A stretch of 31,363 nt of DNA from a virus. Made by a program: the position numbers and the translations under genes. The notes under the pieces are model-generated. The model saw only the letters and a program-made list of their open reading frames with translations. It made no database searches and was not told where the DNA came from. Positions 17,815-25,423 of the stretch are shown in pieces. Where the stretch lies: IMG/VR virus record IMGVR_UViG_3300020394_000061, positions 1-31,363 of that record; one strand, written 5' to 3'. How positions within the stretch are numbered: the first letter of the stretch is position 1; each line of letters starts with the position of its first letter.

Positions 17815-20800
17815 ATGGCACAAATTGATTTAGGAAAACTCAAGTTTACTTGGAAGGGTACTTGGACTACGCAAACTGCATACGAAGTTGATGACGTTGT
17901 TGAGTATGATGGCTCAACTTTTATATGTATTGCAGATTTAAACGCTTCTAATACTTCGACTCCAAAAGATGCTACAGCGTCTTTTCAATATATGCAGACA
18001 GGACTAGCGTTTAAGAGTGGATTTAGTGCGACAGTTACTTATTACAAAGGAGATGTAATTACATATAATAGCCAGACATTTGTATGTACAGCAGGGGGAG
18101 GGAACTATAACCAGACAATACAGCAGAAGCCAGCACCATATGATGGCTCATCTGATTGGATGTTGTTAACACCAGCACCAGCTAACAATGTTTTAACTAC
18201 ATCTGGAGATCTAGTAGTAAGAGATAAAGATAACGCAACAAATACTAGATTACCTGTCGGAACTAAAGGCCAAGTTTTAAGAGTTGCGGAAGCACCAAAC
18301 CACGATATTCCAAATGATACAGTTCTGTTTTATAGCAGATTAGTCGTAAGCAATAGCCATACTGCTACTCTTTTGCATGGTACAGATTTTCCTCCATATG
18401 AAACTAAAACTTATGTGGTTACTGTGGCTGCTGCATCTAGTGGAGGTGGAAATAAATTTTACTTAGATGGTGTTGAAGCACCTTATCTATATTTAAGAGC
18501 TAACTCTGTTTATGTCTTTGACGTATCTGACGCTTCTAACCAGACACATGAATTGGATTTTGCGGTCAGCATACATACTGGCACAGTAAAACTATCTGAC
18601 CAAGATGGTGGTTACGTTACAAGGTCTGGAAACGTAGGAACTGCTAACGCAACTGTAACTCTTAAGATGCCTCCTTACGCAGAAATGGTAACTGGATATT
18701 ACTGTACTGCTCATAGTGCTATGGGTAGTACTATTGACTCAGGGCATGGTGGAAGTAGTGGATATGGAAATTACTCAGGTAATGTCGATCTACCAACTAT
18801 TTATACTAACATCACTAATAGTGGGCCAACAGCTAGAAAACTTGTTAAAGGTAAAAGCTATACATTCCAGTTTTCTCCTACTGCTGCTCAAAGAAACTAC
18901 GCTGTCAAAGATACAAATGATTCAGCTTATAACCAATACACTATTGGAGGAGCAGTTACAGATGGTGTAAGTCCAAGCCAAGTAAACACCACAACTACAG
19001 CTGGTGGATTCTTTACCTTTACTGTTCCAGAAACAGTAGCAACAAGTCTAGTAATAGAAGACTTTAGTGGCGGTACAGATGGACTACCTTTACAGATTAT
19101 TGACAGAACATTCTTACCTACATATACAGGTGGAGATTTTGCAGAAAAGAATGTTTTAACTTCGATTAAAGATAACTATAGAGAAAGAACATCTAACATA
19201 CTTCAGTTTAATAATTACCCCTGTATGTTTACCAATACATATACAGAGTCTATTAAGCCTTTACCAGAGTACTTGAAGAAAGCTGGTCGAGGATTAGGCT
19301 ATGGAGGGTTTAGTGGTCTTTATAGGCAATATGGATTTTTAGCCCAGAGGGAATATATGGGCGGTGGTAATATGTGGCAAAACGGAAGTTATGATTATAC
19401 CTATGGTGGCGGTATGGGATATGACGGACAAGACTGTGCTAGTGGAACTAGATGGTATCCTTCAGCTGGAAGTAGAGTACAGGGCTATAAGTTAAGACAA
19501 GCACTTGCTGGTAATCCTGATTATGCCCACCTTCTTACAGACTTAAATGGTAACGATTGTGGGATGTTAGACGCAAACGGAAACATCAGACATAGATTCC
19601 CAAGAATTATGCAAGTGCATGGCAATAGAAGTATTAAATATTTCTTATACGAAAATGGTATGGTTTGGTTTGCTGGATATAACGGATATGGATTAATGGG
19701 TGATGGAGGCACTAGGGATAGATGCCCTGCTCAAAGTCCTATGAAATGGTATGACGAAAGTACATCCGAATTAAAAGGTACGAACTATCCAAAAATTAAA
19801 CAGTTAGTAACTACTCATGGTCATACTCAAGATACTAGCAGTTACGATTATGGTTCAACTTATGCAGTAGATACGGAAGGCTATCTATATAGTTGGGGTT
19901 ACAATGGATATGGACAGTTAGGGGATGGAACTACTAACGGAAATTACTACGCAAAGAGAGTACCAAAGAGTGTATTTAATGATGAAAAAATATTATATGT
20001 AATGTGTAGTGGCTATAGATATACACATACTATGGTTATTACTGAATCAGGTAAGTGTTGGTCAACAGGCTATGGAGATCAAGGCCAGCTAGGTTTAAAC
20101 AATACATCCTCCAGAAGTGACTTTGCTGAAGTAACAGCAGTTAATGGTTCACCTTTAAATGGTAAGAAAATAATTCATATATTAATGAATCAGGATGGCG
20201 ATGCTGAAGGTAGAACATGGTGGCTTACTGAAGATGGTGAGGTTTATTACGCTGGATACTTCAGAGACTATGGACAGCAGACAGGTGTATATGACTCTAA
20301 TGGTTCTGGTGGTAATGGTATGCCTAGAATACTTACTAACTCCAGCACCCTATGGAATAGCGATAACCAAAAAGTTATTTATATGGCAAGTACTAATAAT
20401 AGATATTCAACTTTATGGTTTATTACAGATGGTGGAACTACAGGGTTAAGTCAAAAAATATACGCAACAGCATCTAACTATCATGGAGTTGCAGGGCATA
20501 ACATACAGCCTAATAATCATACTAACGACCCTGCACAGGGGGCTGGTTGGTTCGGTGGAGAAATACTGTTCTCTGACTTTGGAGATTACGAAGATGGTGG
20601 AGATAACAATAGACCAAACGAAGCTATAGGTAACTGGTCTAGTTTCCAAGATGGTGGTAGCAATGAAAAGAAAATGAAGATAGGAAAGATAGTAGAGATT
20701 ATTCCTAGAGGTACACCAGAGAATACATATAACTCTGTTGTTTTAGTAGATGAACATGGCTCATTGTTTATCTGTGGCTATTGGAACTACACACCAAGTA

Positions 20801-21069
20801 GGGCTTCTGAAAATGATAATCAGCACTACATAAGATACCAAGATCATTGGGTTCCATACTTTATTCATTGGCCAGATCAGCCAGCACAAATCTTAGAAGG
20901 TGGCTTTACTCATACTGGTAATGGCACAGAGAATGGTTGGTTTATTATGACTAAGGATGGTAACGTCTTACAAGGTGGAGATAACTCTTGGTATCAAAGA
21001 GGTAACTATAATGATTCTGGTTATAGCTCTACTCCTCCAACTTGGGCTACACTAGATACAAACGGATAG
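17815..21069 (+). CDS. Large tail fibre / receptor-binding protein with RCC1-like propeller
   Basis: 1084 residues with no T7 counterpart in this form. Residues about 8-120 hold two WxxG...YxxGDVV-type modules (KGTWTTQTAYEVDDVVEYDG, then VTYYKGDVITYNSQTFVC), resembling small carbohydrate-binding modules. Residues about 180-310 form a cupredoxin-like beta domain ending in Y295-Y-C-T-A-H-S-A-M-G304, common in marine phage fibres, and a related beta domain follows at 330-425. From about 560 to the end are RCC1-like blades: VWFAGYNGYGLMGDGGT (near 617), YLYSWGYNGYGQLGDGTT (near 690), KCWSTGYGDQGQLG (near 747), EVYYAGYFRDYG (near 809), SLFICGYW (near 983), NVLQGGDNSWYQRG (near 1050). This is probably the host-recognition protein, attached through the preceding gp17-like adaptor. 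Domain calls come from repeat pattern; the receptor is unknown. Confidence 0.82.
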   Translation: MAQIDLGKLKFTWKGTWTTQTAYEVDDVVEYDGSTFICIADLNASNTSTPKDATASFQYMQTGLAFKSGFSATVTYYKGDVITYNSQTFVCTAGGGNYNQTIQQKPAPYDGSSDWMLLTPAPANNVLTTSGDLVVRDKDNATNTRLPVGTKGQVLRVAEAPNHDIPNDTVLFYSRLVVSNSHTATLLHGTDFPPYETKTYVVTVAAASSGGGNKFYLDGVEAPYLYLRANSVYVFDVSDASNQTHELDFAVSIHTGTVKLSDQDGGYVTRSGNVGTANATVTLKMPPYAEMVTGYYCTAHSAMGSTIDSGHGGSSGYGNYSGNVDLPTIYTNITNSGPTARKLVKGKSYTFQFSPTAAQRNYAVKDTNDSAYNQYTIGGAVTDGVSPSQVNTTTTAGGFFTFTVPETVATSLVIEDFSGGTDGLPLQIIDRTFLPTYTGGDFAEKNVLTSIKDNYRERTSNILQFNNYPCMFTNTYTESIKPLPEYLKKAGRGLGYGGFSGLYRQYGFLAQREYMGGGNMWQNGSYDYTYGGGMGYDGQDCASGTRWYPSAGSRVQGYKLRQALAGNPDYAHLLTDLNGNDCGMLDANGNIRHRFPRIMQVHGNRSIKYFLYENGMVWFAGYNGYGLMGDGGTRDRCPAQSPMKWYDESTSELKGTNYPKIKQLVTTHGHTQDTSSYDYGSTYAVDTEGYLYSWGYNGYGQLGDGTTNGNYYAKRVPKSVFNDEKILYVMCSGYRYTHTMVITESGKCWSTGYGDQGQLGLNNTSSRSDFAEVTAVNGSPLNGKKIIHILMNQDGDAEGRTWWLTEDGEVYYAGYFRDYGQQTGVYDSNGSGGNGMPRILTNSSTLWNSDNQKVIYMASTNNRYSTLWFITDGGTTGLSQKIYATASNYHGVAGHNIQPNNHTNDPAQGAGWFGGEILFSDFGDYEDGGDNNRPNEAIGNWSSFQDGGSNEKKMKIGKIVEIIPRGTPENTYNSVVLVDEHGSLFICGYWNYTPSRASENDNQHYIRYQDHWVPYFIHWPDQPAQILEGGFTHTGNGTENGWFIMTKDGNVLQGGDNSWYQRGNYNDSGYSSTPPTWATLDTNG

Positions 21070-21073
21070 TACT

Positions 21074-21382
21074 ATGAATCACAGAAAACCTTTCTTAGAA
21101 AACAAATCATTATTTACGAAATGGTTTAAGCATGAACTAACTGGCAAGACAGCAGCCAATGGAGTAGGCATGATGGAGAAGGTCGCCAATGATAAAAAGG
21201 ATGATAACTGGATGAAATTAACTGACCCATATAAGGATGATACGACTGATTTAAAATATGGGATAGTCGTTGCTGAAGCAAACTTCGACCCTACTAACTG
21301 GACTAACGATACTGTCACACTAACAGAAATGACTGCTGACGAGCAGACAGCAGCCAAGAAGTTAGTTAATTGGGATAGTTAA
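21074..21382 (+). CDS. Hypothetical 102-residue protein at the end of the tail module
   Basis: I do not recognise this protein. It is soluble-looking and rich in Lys, Asp, Thr and Trp, with no membrane segment or signal peptide. The first 45 residues are basic (RKPFLENKSLFTKWFKHEL) and the rest is acidic and Thr/Asn-rich, ending EQTAAKKLVNWDS. It starts four bases after the RCC1 fibre stop with only a weak purine stretch ahead, and its TAA overlaps the scaffold stop on the other strand by four bases. Last place in the tail operon suggests a small fibre-associated or assembly protein, but this is only positional. Confidence 0.7.
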   Translation: MNHRKPFLENKSLFTKWFKHELTGKTAANGVGMMEKVANDKKDDNWMKLTDPYKDDTTDLKYGIVVAEANFDPTNWTNDTVTLTEMTADEQTAAKKLVNWDS

Positions 21383-22155
21383 AATATATTAGAACGACTT
21401 AGTTTGTCTTCTACTCTTGCACGATAGGCTTCATCCTTTGCGTATCGAGGGTCATTCATAGCAACTTCTAATTGAGCTACGCTTTCAAACTTATCAGCTG
21501 AACCAGATACAGGTCGGCCAGATAATAGATCAGGCTCATTGCCTACAGCTGCAACATATCTAGCATGGAGTCCAGCTACTGTTAGCTTGACTTGTTCTAT
21601 ATTCTTAGAGTTAATACCAGATGAGTAAGCGGCTTTCTCTGCATCTGTTAAGTTACTAGCAGCCCACTCTTGCATGTTGGCAAAGTTATCCTCGCCATAG
21701 CTATCTCTTATAGCGTAGATCTCTCTTTCAGTTACAGCGAAATCTTCTTTCAATCCTTTAAGGTGAGCATCTACTAAGTCTCTAGGTAGTCCAGCTTGTT
21801 CTAGTTCCTTGTAATGAGCATCAGTAATCTCTCCCTTCTCTTGCCAATATTCATTCATTGATTTGTAATCAACATTAGCTTGTTCGAGAATGTTACCGAC
21901 TGCTTCGCCATATATCTCTTGAGCAGTACCCATTGGCTCTGGAGCTTCTTGGGTTCTTGCTGCTTTCAATTCGTTGTAAGCGTTAAGCAAGTCCTCTTGA
22001 GTCTCGAACTCTCCACCTATAAGCTCTTGCTCTTGTGGTAAGTTGCCTTCTTTCTCTAGTTCAGCTGCGGCTTGCTCTAAGCTTTCAACCGCTGCTTGAT
22101 TCTGTTCGTCTACTGAACCAGTAGGCTGTTGGCTAATTGTAATTTCGTCTGGCAT
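21379..22155 (-). CDS. Scaffolding / capsid assembly protein (T7 gp9-like)
   Basis: 258 residues, shorter than T7 gp9 (307). The design is typical: an acidic Gln/Glu-rich N-terminal half, the motif GGEFETQEDLLNAYNELKAA near residue 47, a helical middle, DSYGEDNFANMQEWAASNL near 150, and the C-terminal DPRYAKDEAYRARVEDKLSRS ending SNIF, the basic helical tail that contacts the capsid protein. It directs head assembly and leaves the prohead. A very strong ribosome binding site, GGAGG, precedes the ATG, and its GGAGGTAA also contains the stop of the overlapping 63-codon frame upstream. Unlike T7, the capsid gene does not follow: the stop meets the tail module head-on. Confidence 0.93.
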   Translation of the reverse strand: MPDEITISQQPTGSVDEQNQAAVESLEQAAAELEKEGNLPQEQELIGGEFETQEDLLNAYNELKAARTQEAPEPMGTAQEIYGEAVGNILEQANVDYKSMNEYWQEKGEITDAHYKELEQAGLPRDLVDAHLKGLKEDFAVTEREIYAIRDSYGEDNFANMQEWAASNLTDAEKAAYSSGINSKNIEQVKLTVAGLHARYVAAVGNEPDLLSGRPVSGSADKFESVAQLEVAMNDPRYAKDEAYRARVEDKLSRSNIF

Positions 22156-22158
22156 AAG

Positions 22159-22350
22159 TTACCTCCTTCCATTTCTATTAGTAAGTTCTTCCACCATTTG
22201 TGGGGTAATGACAATCTCTTTAACCTTTGCTTCAGGGTCAGGCGGCTGGGAGTCCACTTGCATCGATGGCTGGAAGCTGCTGGTTTGTTCCATCTGTGGG
22301 GAGGGGTTCTCCTGTTTCGGGGTTGATTCCTTCTTTGAATTGGGGGCCAT
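22159..22350 (-). CDS. Possible 63-residue protein overlapping the portal 3' end
   Basis: A 63-codon frame begins inside the portal gene (+1 relative to it), overlaps its last 113 bp, and continues 79 bp to a TAA lying inside the scaffold's ribosome binding site. In favour: the ATG is preceded by AAGGAG at 6-base spacing; it fills an 82-bp gap that would otherwise be exceptional in this gene-dense block; and stop and downstream ribosome binding site are fused as in coupled genes. The product is Pro/Gln/Ser-rich for 40 residues and then ends in a helix-like VKEIVITPQMVEELTNR. It could also be the end of an extended portal made by frameshifting, or chance. I recognise no homologue. Confidence 0.4.
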   Translation of the reverse strand: MAPNSKKESTPKQENPSPQMEQTSSFQPSMQVDSQPPDPEAKVKEIVITPQMVEELTNRNGRR

Positions 22351-23992
22351 AAGGTGCTCCTTGTTTTGTAAAATTGTCCGCTAACTTTGCAGCTGCTGGA
22401 CTTGCTATCATCTTACCCATCATCTCTTGTTCTTGCATAGTCTTTTGACTGTTAGCTAGATCTTCTGCTTCCTTCTGTAATTGCTCTGGAGTCTTAACTA
22501 GGTTGGCTGTATCAATAGAACTACTTGCTGCTAACCTTCTTAATGCTTCTTCCATATTTATATATTGAGTCATAACTTCTGGGCCAAGTGCTTCTTTGGC
22601 CGCACCAATAAATTCTAATAACTTGTTCCTGTCATCACCTCTACCTATAGCTTCCATACCAGTAATAGGCTTGGGATGTATTAATGTTTCACCGCCTTCA
22701 CCCTTTGGAAACTCAGGTATCTTTCTAGTTTTTTGTAATATAAATATAAGTCTCTTAACTAAAGGTAGCTGTAGTTCTTGAGTCAGCTGTGAGTACAAGC
22801 CACCAAGACTGGCTTCTAACTCTTGACTTGAATATCTTATCTCTTCTGCTGTAACTCTTTCAGCTGGTCTTTGTACTGCACTATTAAGTAGGAAAGCAAA
22901 CTGTAATCTATTCTCAATCCTATCAATAGTATTGTTAGCTAGAGATAAATCATTTAGTTTACCTTGAGCTTGTAGTACTGTTACATCATTTGCTGACCCT
23001 TGTATAACTGCTCCATTTTCAGCCTGTACTAAAGTGCGTGGTCTTGTTGTTCCAGATGGAGACACCATAAACAAAACCTTCGAGAGCATAGCACTTGCTT
23101 CGAGGATGCTTTGATACAAATTTTCTAATGCAGTAAGGTCGCCATACCATTGCTCAATATAAGAACGACCATAATGTTCTCCTTCAATCTGACTCCAGCG
23201 AAGAGGAATAAAAGGAGAGCAATCTGCTGGTGACATACCATAAGTGTTTGGTACTGCTTTACCTTTTACTTCCTGATACCACATACACTTACCTTCCTTA
23301 TACTTCACGCATGTATATATCTTGATAGCTTTCTCTTTATTGTTGTAATCGTTTTTATCTTGCATATCTTTAGGCAAGAAATCTTTAGGCAATACACTTG
23401 GACTTACTTCTTCTTCAATAATAATTTCATTCACATTGCCCATTGGGTCACGATGAATAGTGTAGTTCTCTAAGTGTATGACTCTTATACCTGTTGGGTT
23501 TATATAAAGTAAAACATTGCCAGCAATAATTAATTGCTTGAAGGCTTCGTGCATACTAGCTCTGAAACTCATAGTCTCAAGCATGTTGCTAACCTGTTGC
23601 TCTACTTTTACAAGGGCTGTATCAAGTTGCGTCTTAGCTTCTGGGCCTTGTTCTGCGACTATCATTGCTAGCCCATCTATCTCAAGCTTGAAGAAGCCTG
23701 TATTGATAGGGAACAAATTTATGCCAAGCTTGTTTGCAATATTTAAAACTCCCCTTGCTCCCATACTTTGGTGCGGTGTATCTACCTTACCTTTCTCGCC
23801 ATAATAATCCTCTGGAAATTCAAACGGAATAGTAACCTTTGCATTTTTTCTTGCACGTTCACTATATGGTTGTCTGTTTGATTTCGCTTGACTGTACTTA
23901 GATGCAACAGTAACGCCTTTCTTCTGCTCCATAGCAGATTTATAAGCGTTAGTTTTATCTACGCTACTGGTTAAGGTTACTTCATTATTCAT
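22238..23992 (-). CDS. Portal protein, head-tail connector (T7 gp8-like)
   Basis: 584 residues (T7 gp8: 536). Family features: N-terminal SKYSQAKSNRQPYSERARKN, TIPFEFPEDYYGEKGKVDTP, the GARGVLNIANKLGINLFPIN stretch, FRASMHEAFKQLIIAGNVLLY, RWSQIEGEHYGRSYIEQWYG, and GLYSQLTQELQLPLVKRLIF in the C-terminal half. It forms the dodecameric ring at one vertex that starts head assembly, passes DNA during packaging and binds the tail. The last 30 residues are Pro/Gly-rich and disordered-looking, and are overlapped by another possible frame. It starts 5 bases after the gp7.3-like gene. The start was chosen as the first ATG in the frame. Confidence 0.93.
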   Translation of the reverse strand: MNNEVTLTSSVDKTNAYKSAMEQKKGVTVASKYSQAKSNRQPYSERARKNAKVTIPFEFPEDYYGEKGKVDTPHQSMGARGVLNIANKLGINLFPINTGFFKLEIDGLAMIVAEQGPEAKTQLDTALVKVEQQVSNMLETMSFRASMHEAFKQLIIAGNVLLYINPTGIRVIHLENYTIHRDPMGNVNEIIIEEEVSPSVLPKDFLPKDMQDKNDYNNKEKAIKIYTCVKYKEGKCMWYQEVKGKAVPNTYGMSPADCSPFIPLRWSQIEGEHYGRSYIEQWYGDLTALENLYQSILEASAMLSKVLFMVSPSGTTRPRTLVQAENGAVIQGSANDVTVLQAQGKLNDLSLANNTIDRIENRLQFAFLLNSAVQRPAERVTAEEIRYSSQELEASLGGLYSQLTQELQLPLVKRLIFILQKTRKIPEFPKGEGGETLIHPKPITGMEAIGRGDDRNKLLEFIGAAKEALGPEVMTQYINMEEALRRLAASSSIDTANLVKTPEQLQKEAEDLANSQKTMQEQEMMGKMIASPAAAKLADNFTKQGAPYGPQFKEGINPETGEPLPTDGTNQQLPAIDASGLPAA

Positions 23993-23997
23993 TTAGT

Positions 23998-24309
23998 TTA
24001 TGGGATTTGTAGGCCAGAACCCTTCAGTAAATCTGTTCTTAATCTTTTTCTACCAAACCCTCTTTGCTTCTGGGCTGTACCTAAACCAATATCTCCAGCT
24101 GGTATTTCCAATGCTGCGGCTGGTGCTTTAGCAGTTGCAGCTGGTGGTGGTGCGGATGGAGCGTTAGCTATTTTCTTCTGCTCTTCTTGACGAGCTAAGT
24201 TATCTGCTCTTGTCTCTTCGTACTGTCTCTTCTGTTCAGCTATCTGCTCACGCTGTACGGCTAACATTTCGTCAGTCCGATCTGGTGGTCTTCGGTTGCC
24301 GCCGCACAT
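23998..24309 (-). CDS. Small virion/tail-assembly protein, T7 gp7.3-like
   Basis: 103 residues with three zones: a charged helical, coiled-coil-like first half (EMLAVQREQIAEQKRQYEET, DNLARQEEQKK), an Ala/Pro-rich linker (SAPPPAATAKAPAAALEIPA), and a basic C-terminus GFGRKRLRTDLL-KGSGLQIP. T7 gp7.3 (99 residues) has the same order, an Ala/Pro/Glu-rich middle and a GRKKAR...SSGGGINI end, and lies just ahead of the portal gene as here. T7 gp7.3 is a virion protein needed for tail assembly and adsorption. The link rests on C-terminal pattern and position, so it is likely but unproven. AGAGGT stands 5 bases before the ATG, in the 9-bp gap after the previous stop. Confidence 0.6.
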   Translation of the reverse strand: MCGGNRRPPDRTDEMLAVQREQIAEQKRQYEETRADNLARQEEQKKIANAPSAPPPAATAKAPAAALEIPAGDIGLGTAQKQRGFGRKRLRTDLLKGSGLQIP

Positions 24310-24318
24310 AGTTACCTC

Positions 24319-24501
24319 TTAGTTTTGTGTGTTTTGCTCATTGTAAACTGATTCGAGCATTTTTACCACGCTTCGCTGACCAGAATAAAACCAAATGTTT
24401 CTATCAGTTGTGTCAATGTCTGGGCATTTCTCAGGATACATTTCATTTAAACGTCTAATCAATGCTTCATCAACTGGTGGAAACTGGTCGTCAATAGCCA
24501 T
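24319..24501 (-). CDS. Conserved small protein of marine T7-like phages, unknown function
   Basis: 60 residues, acidic and soluble-looking: FPPVDEALIRRLNEMYPEKC, then PDIDTTDRNIWFYSGQRSVV, then KMLESVYNEQN. The pattern of LxxLxxxxPxxxPDxxxxDRxIWxxxGQRSVVxxL is one I recall from small proteins between the exonuclease and portal genes of marine T7-like phages, with no assigned role that I know of. It has no membrane segment. Its start lies 38 bp from the start of the oppositely oriented 51-residue gene, the only divergent pair in the window. Function unknown; gene call confident. Confidence 0.78.
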   Translation of the reverse strand: MAIDDQFPPVDEALIRRLNEMYPEKCPDIDTTDRNIWFYSGQRSVVKMLESVYNEQNTQN

Positions 24502-24539
24502 AAGTAATGGTAAGTTATATACATAATACTTTAATTACT

Positions 24540-24695
24540 ATGGCTAGAAAAGGATTGTATTACAACATAAATAAAAGAAAGAAGGCTGGTACAAGTAGAA
24601 GTAAAAAAGATAGCACTATAACACCACAAGCTTACGCTAATATGAAAGCTGGTTTCCCTAAGAAAAAGAAAAAGAATCCACTAGATATTGCTTAA
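24540..24695 (+). CDS. Small basic MARKGLY-type protein, opposite strand to its neighbours
   Basis: 51 residues beginning MARKGLYYNINKRKKAGTSR and ending KKKKKNPLDIA, about one third Lys/Arg. Short basic proteins starting MARKGLYxNI with a KKAGTSR core and PxAYxNMKAGFPKK end occur, from memory, in marine T7-like and T4-like phages; their function is unknown, and DNA or RNA binding is a guess from charge. I chose the ATG at 24540 because the conserved MARKGLY start lies there; an in-frame ATG at 24507 would add 11 unconserved residues. No Shine-Dalgarno sequence precedes it, and a CATAAT hexamer at 24522-24527 would allow a nearly leaderless transcript. Its TAA overlaps the exonuclease stop by two bases more than adjacency (shared TTAA). 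It is the only + strand gene in the replication half. Confidence 0.72.
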   Translation: MARKGLYYNINKRKKAGTSRSKKDSTITPQAYANMKAGFPKKKKKNPLDIA

Positions 24696-25423
24696 GGTTT
24701 CCATAGTTTAACCTTACCTGTTTTATTGTTATAGTCTTCTGCTCTTAGTATCCTAGCCAACCTTGCTGTAAGCAATGCTTCTTTATGTCCACCTGATTTC
24801 TTCTCGTATTCTTTAACGACTATATCCCACATCTCTTCTAATGTTTTACTGTCGCCTAGTATCTTGTTAGCTGTTACTGTACCCACGCCAGTTATACCTT
24901 TATAGTTGTCAGTCATATCTCCAGTTAGTGCCATAATCATCCAGTTCCTATCCGCTTGCCTTCTTGTTATAAGTTCCAAGTCATCTCCAGCTAGTAGCTT
25001 GCAGGGTATGGTTCGCATGTCTTTATCTGGACTAACAATTATAGGGTCATCTAACTCTTTGCTTGTAGCAAGTATGCCAAGTACGTCATCGCCTTCGAGG
25101 TTGTCATACCTAACACACTTGTATCTATTTGTAAGTGCATCCATCACGCCTTTAAGTGCTAATGGTTTTCTTCTGCTCTTGCGGTTGGCTTTGTAATCCT
25201 GATACAAGTCATGCCTAAAGGTAGGGTAGGAAGTAAAGCACATAATAACTTCACCTTCATCTTCGGATACTTCTTTGTATCCCTTGATGTATGTCTCGAT
25301 AAGATCTAACGCCCAACTAGGTCGTGAGTACAATACATGCAAGTTGTCATCGAACTTGTCATCGCTCTCTACTGCATAGCAGCAATGGTAACAAAGCCAG
25401 TCGGCATCAATTAATAAAGTCAT
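24692..25423 (-). CDS. 5'-3' exonuclease (T7 gp6-like, FEN/PIN fold)
   Basis: 243 residues (T7 gp6: 300). The metal-binding acidic residues of the flap/5' nuclease family are in place: LLIDADW (D6, D8), the NLEGDDVLG segment (E110, D112, D113), SPDKDM (D133, D135) and LTGDMTDN (D169, D172), followed by the helix-hairpin-helix-type DNA-binding GITGVGTVTANKIL (176-189). It removes RNA primers and degrades host DNA to nucleotides for phage synthesis. Its ATG shares one base with the primase-helicase stop (TAATG), so no room remains for the DNA polymerase gene that separates gp4 and gp6 homologues in T7. Confidence 0.9.
   Translation of the reverse strand: MTLLIDADWLCYHCCYAVESDDKFDDNLHVLYSRPSWALDLIETYIKGYKEVSEDEGEVIMCFTSYPTFRHDLYQDYKANRKSRRKPLALKGVMDALTNRYKCVRYDNLEGDDVLGILATSKELDDPIIVSPDKDMRTIPCKLLAGDDLELITRRQADRNWMIMALTGDMTDNYKGITGVGTVTANKILGDSKTLEEMWDIVVKEYEKKSGGHKEALLTARLARILRAEDYNNKTGKVKLWKP
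24693..24716. terminator. Weak hairpin at the convergent end of the 51-residue gene
   Basis: TAAGGTT (24693-24699) can pair with AACCTTA (24710-24716) around a 10-base loop. It begins at the stop codon of the + strand gene and lies in the last codons of the exonuclease gene on the other strand. A T-rich stretch (TTTTATTGTT) follows at 24721 on the + strand. It might end the short + strand transcript. The stem is mostly A-T, so chance is quite possible. Confidence 0.25.

Noticed and set aside
24507-24539. Longer start (ATG at 24507) for the 51-residue + strand gene
   Set aside because: The extra residues are not of the conserved type, while MARKGLY at 24540 is the typical start of this small protein.
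24525-24550. T7-promoter-like TAATAC...ACTATGG before the 51-residue gene
   Set aside because: Needs a 2-base insertion against the T7 consensus and its last part is the start codon; AT-rich DNA makes TAATAC common, and the polymerase's specificity residues differ from T7.
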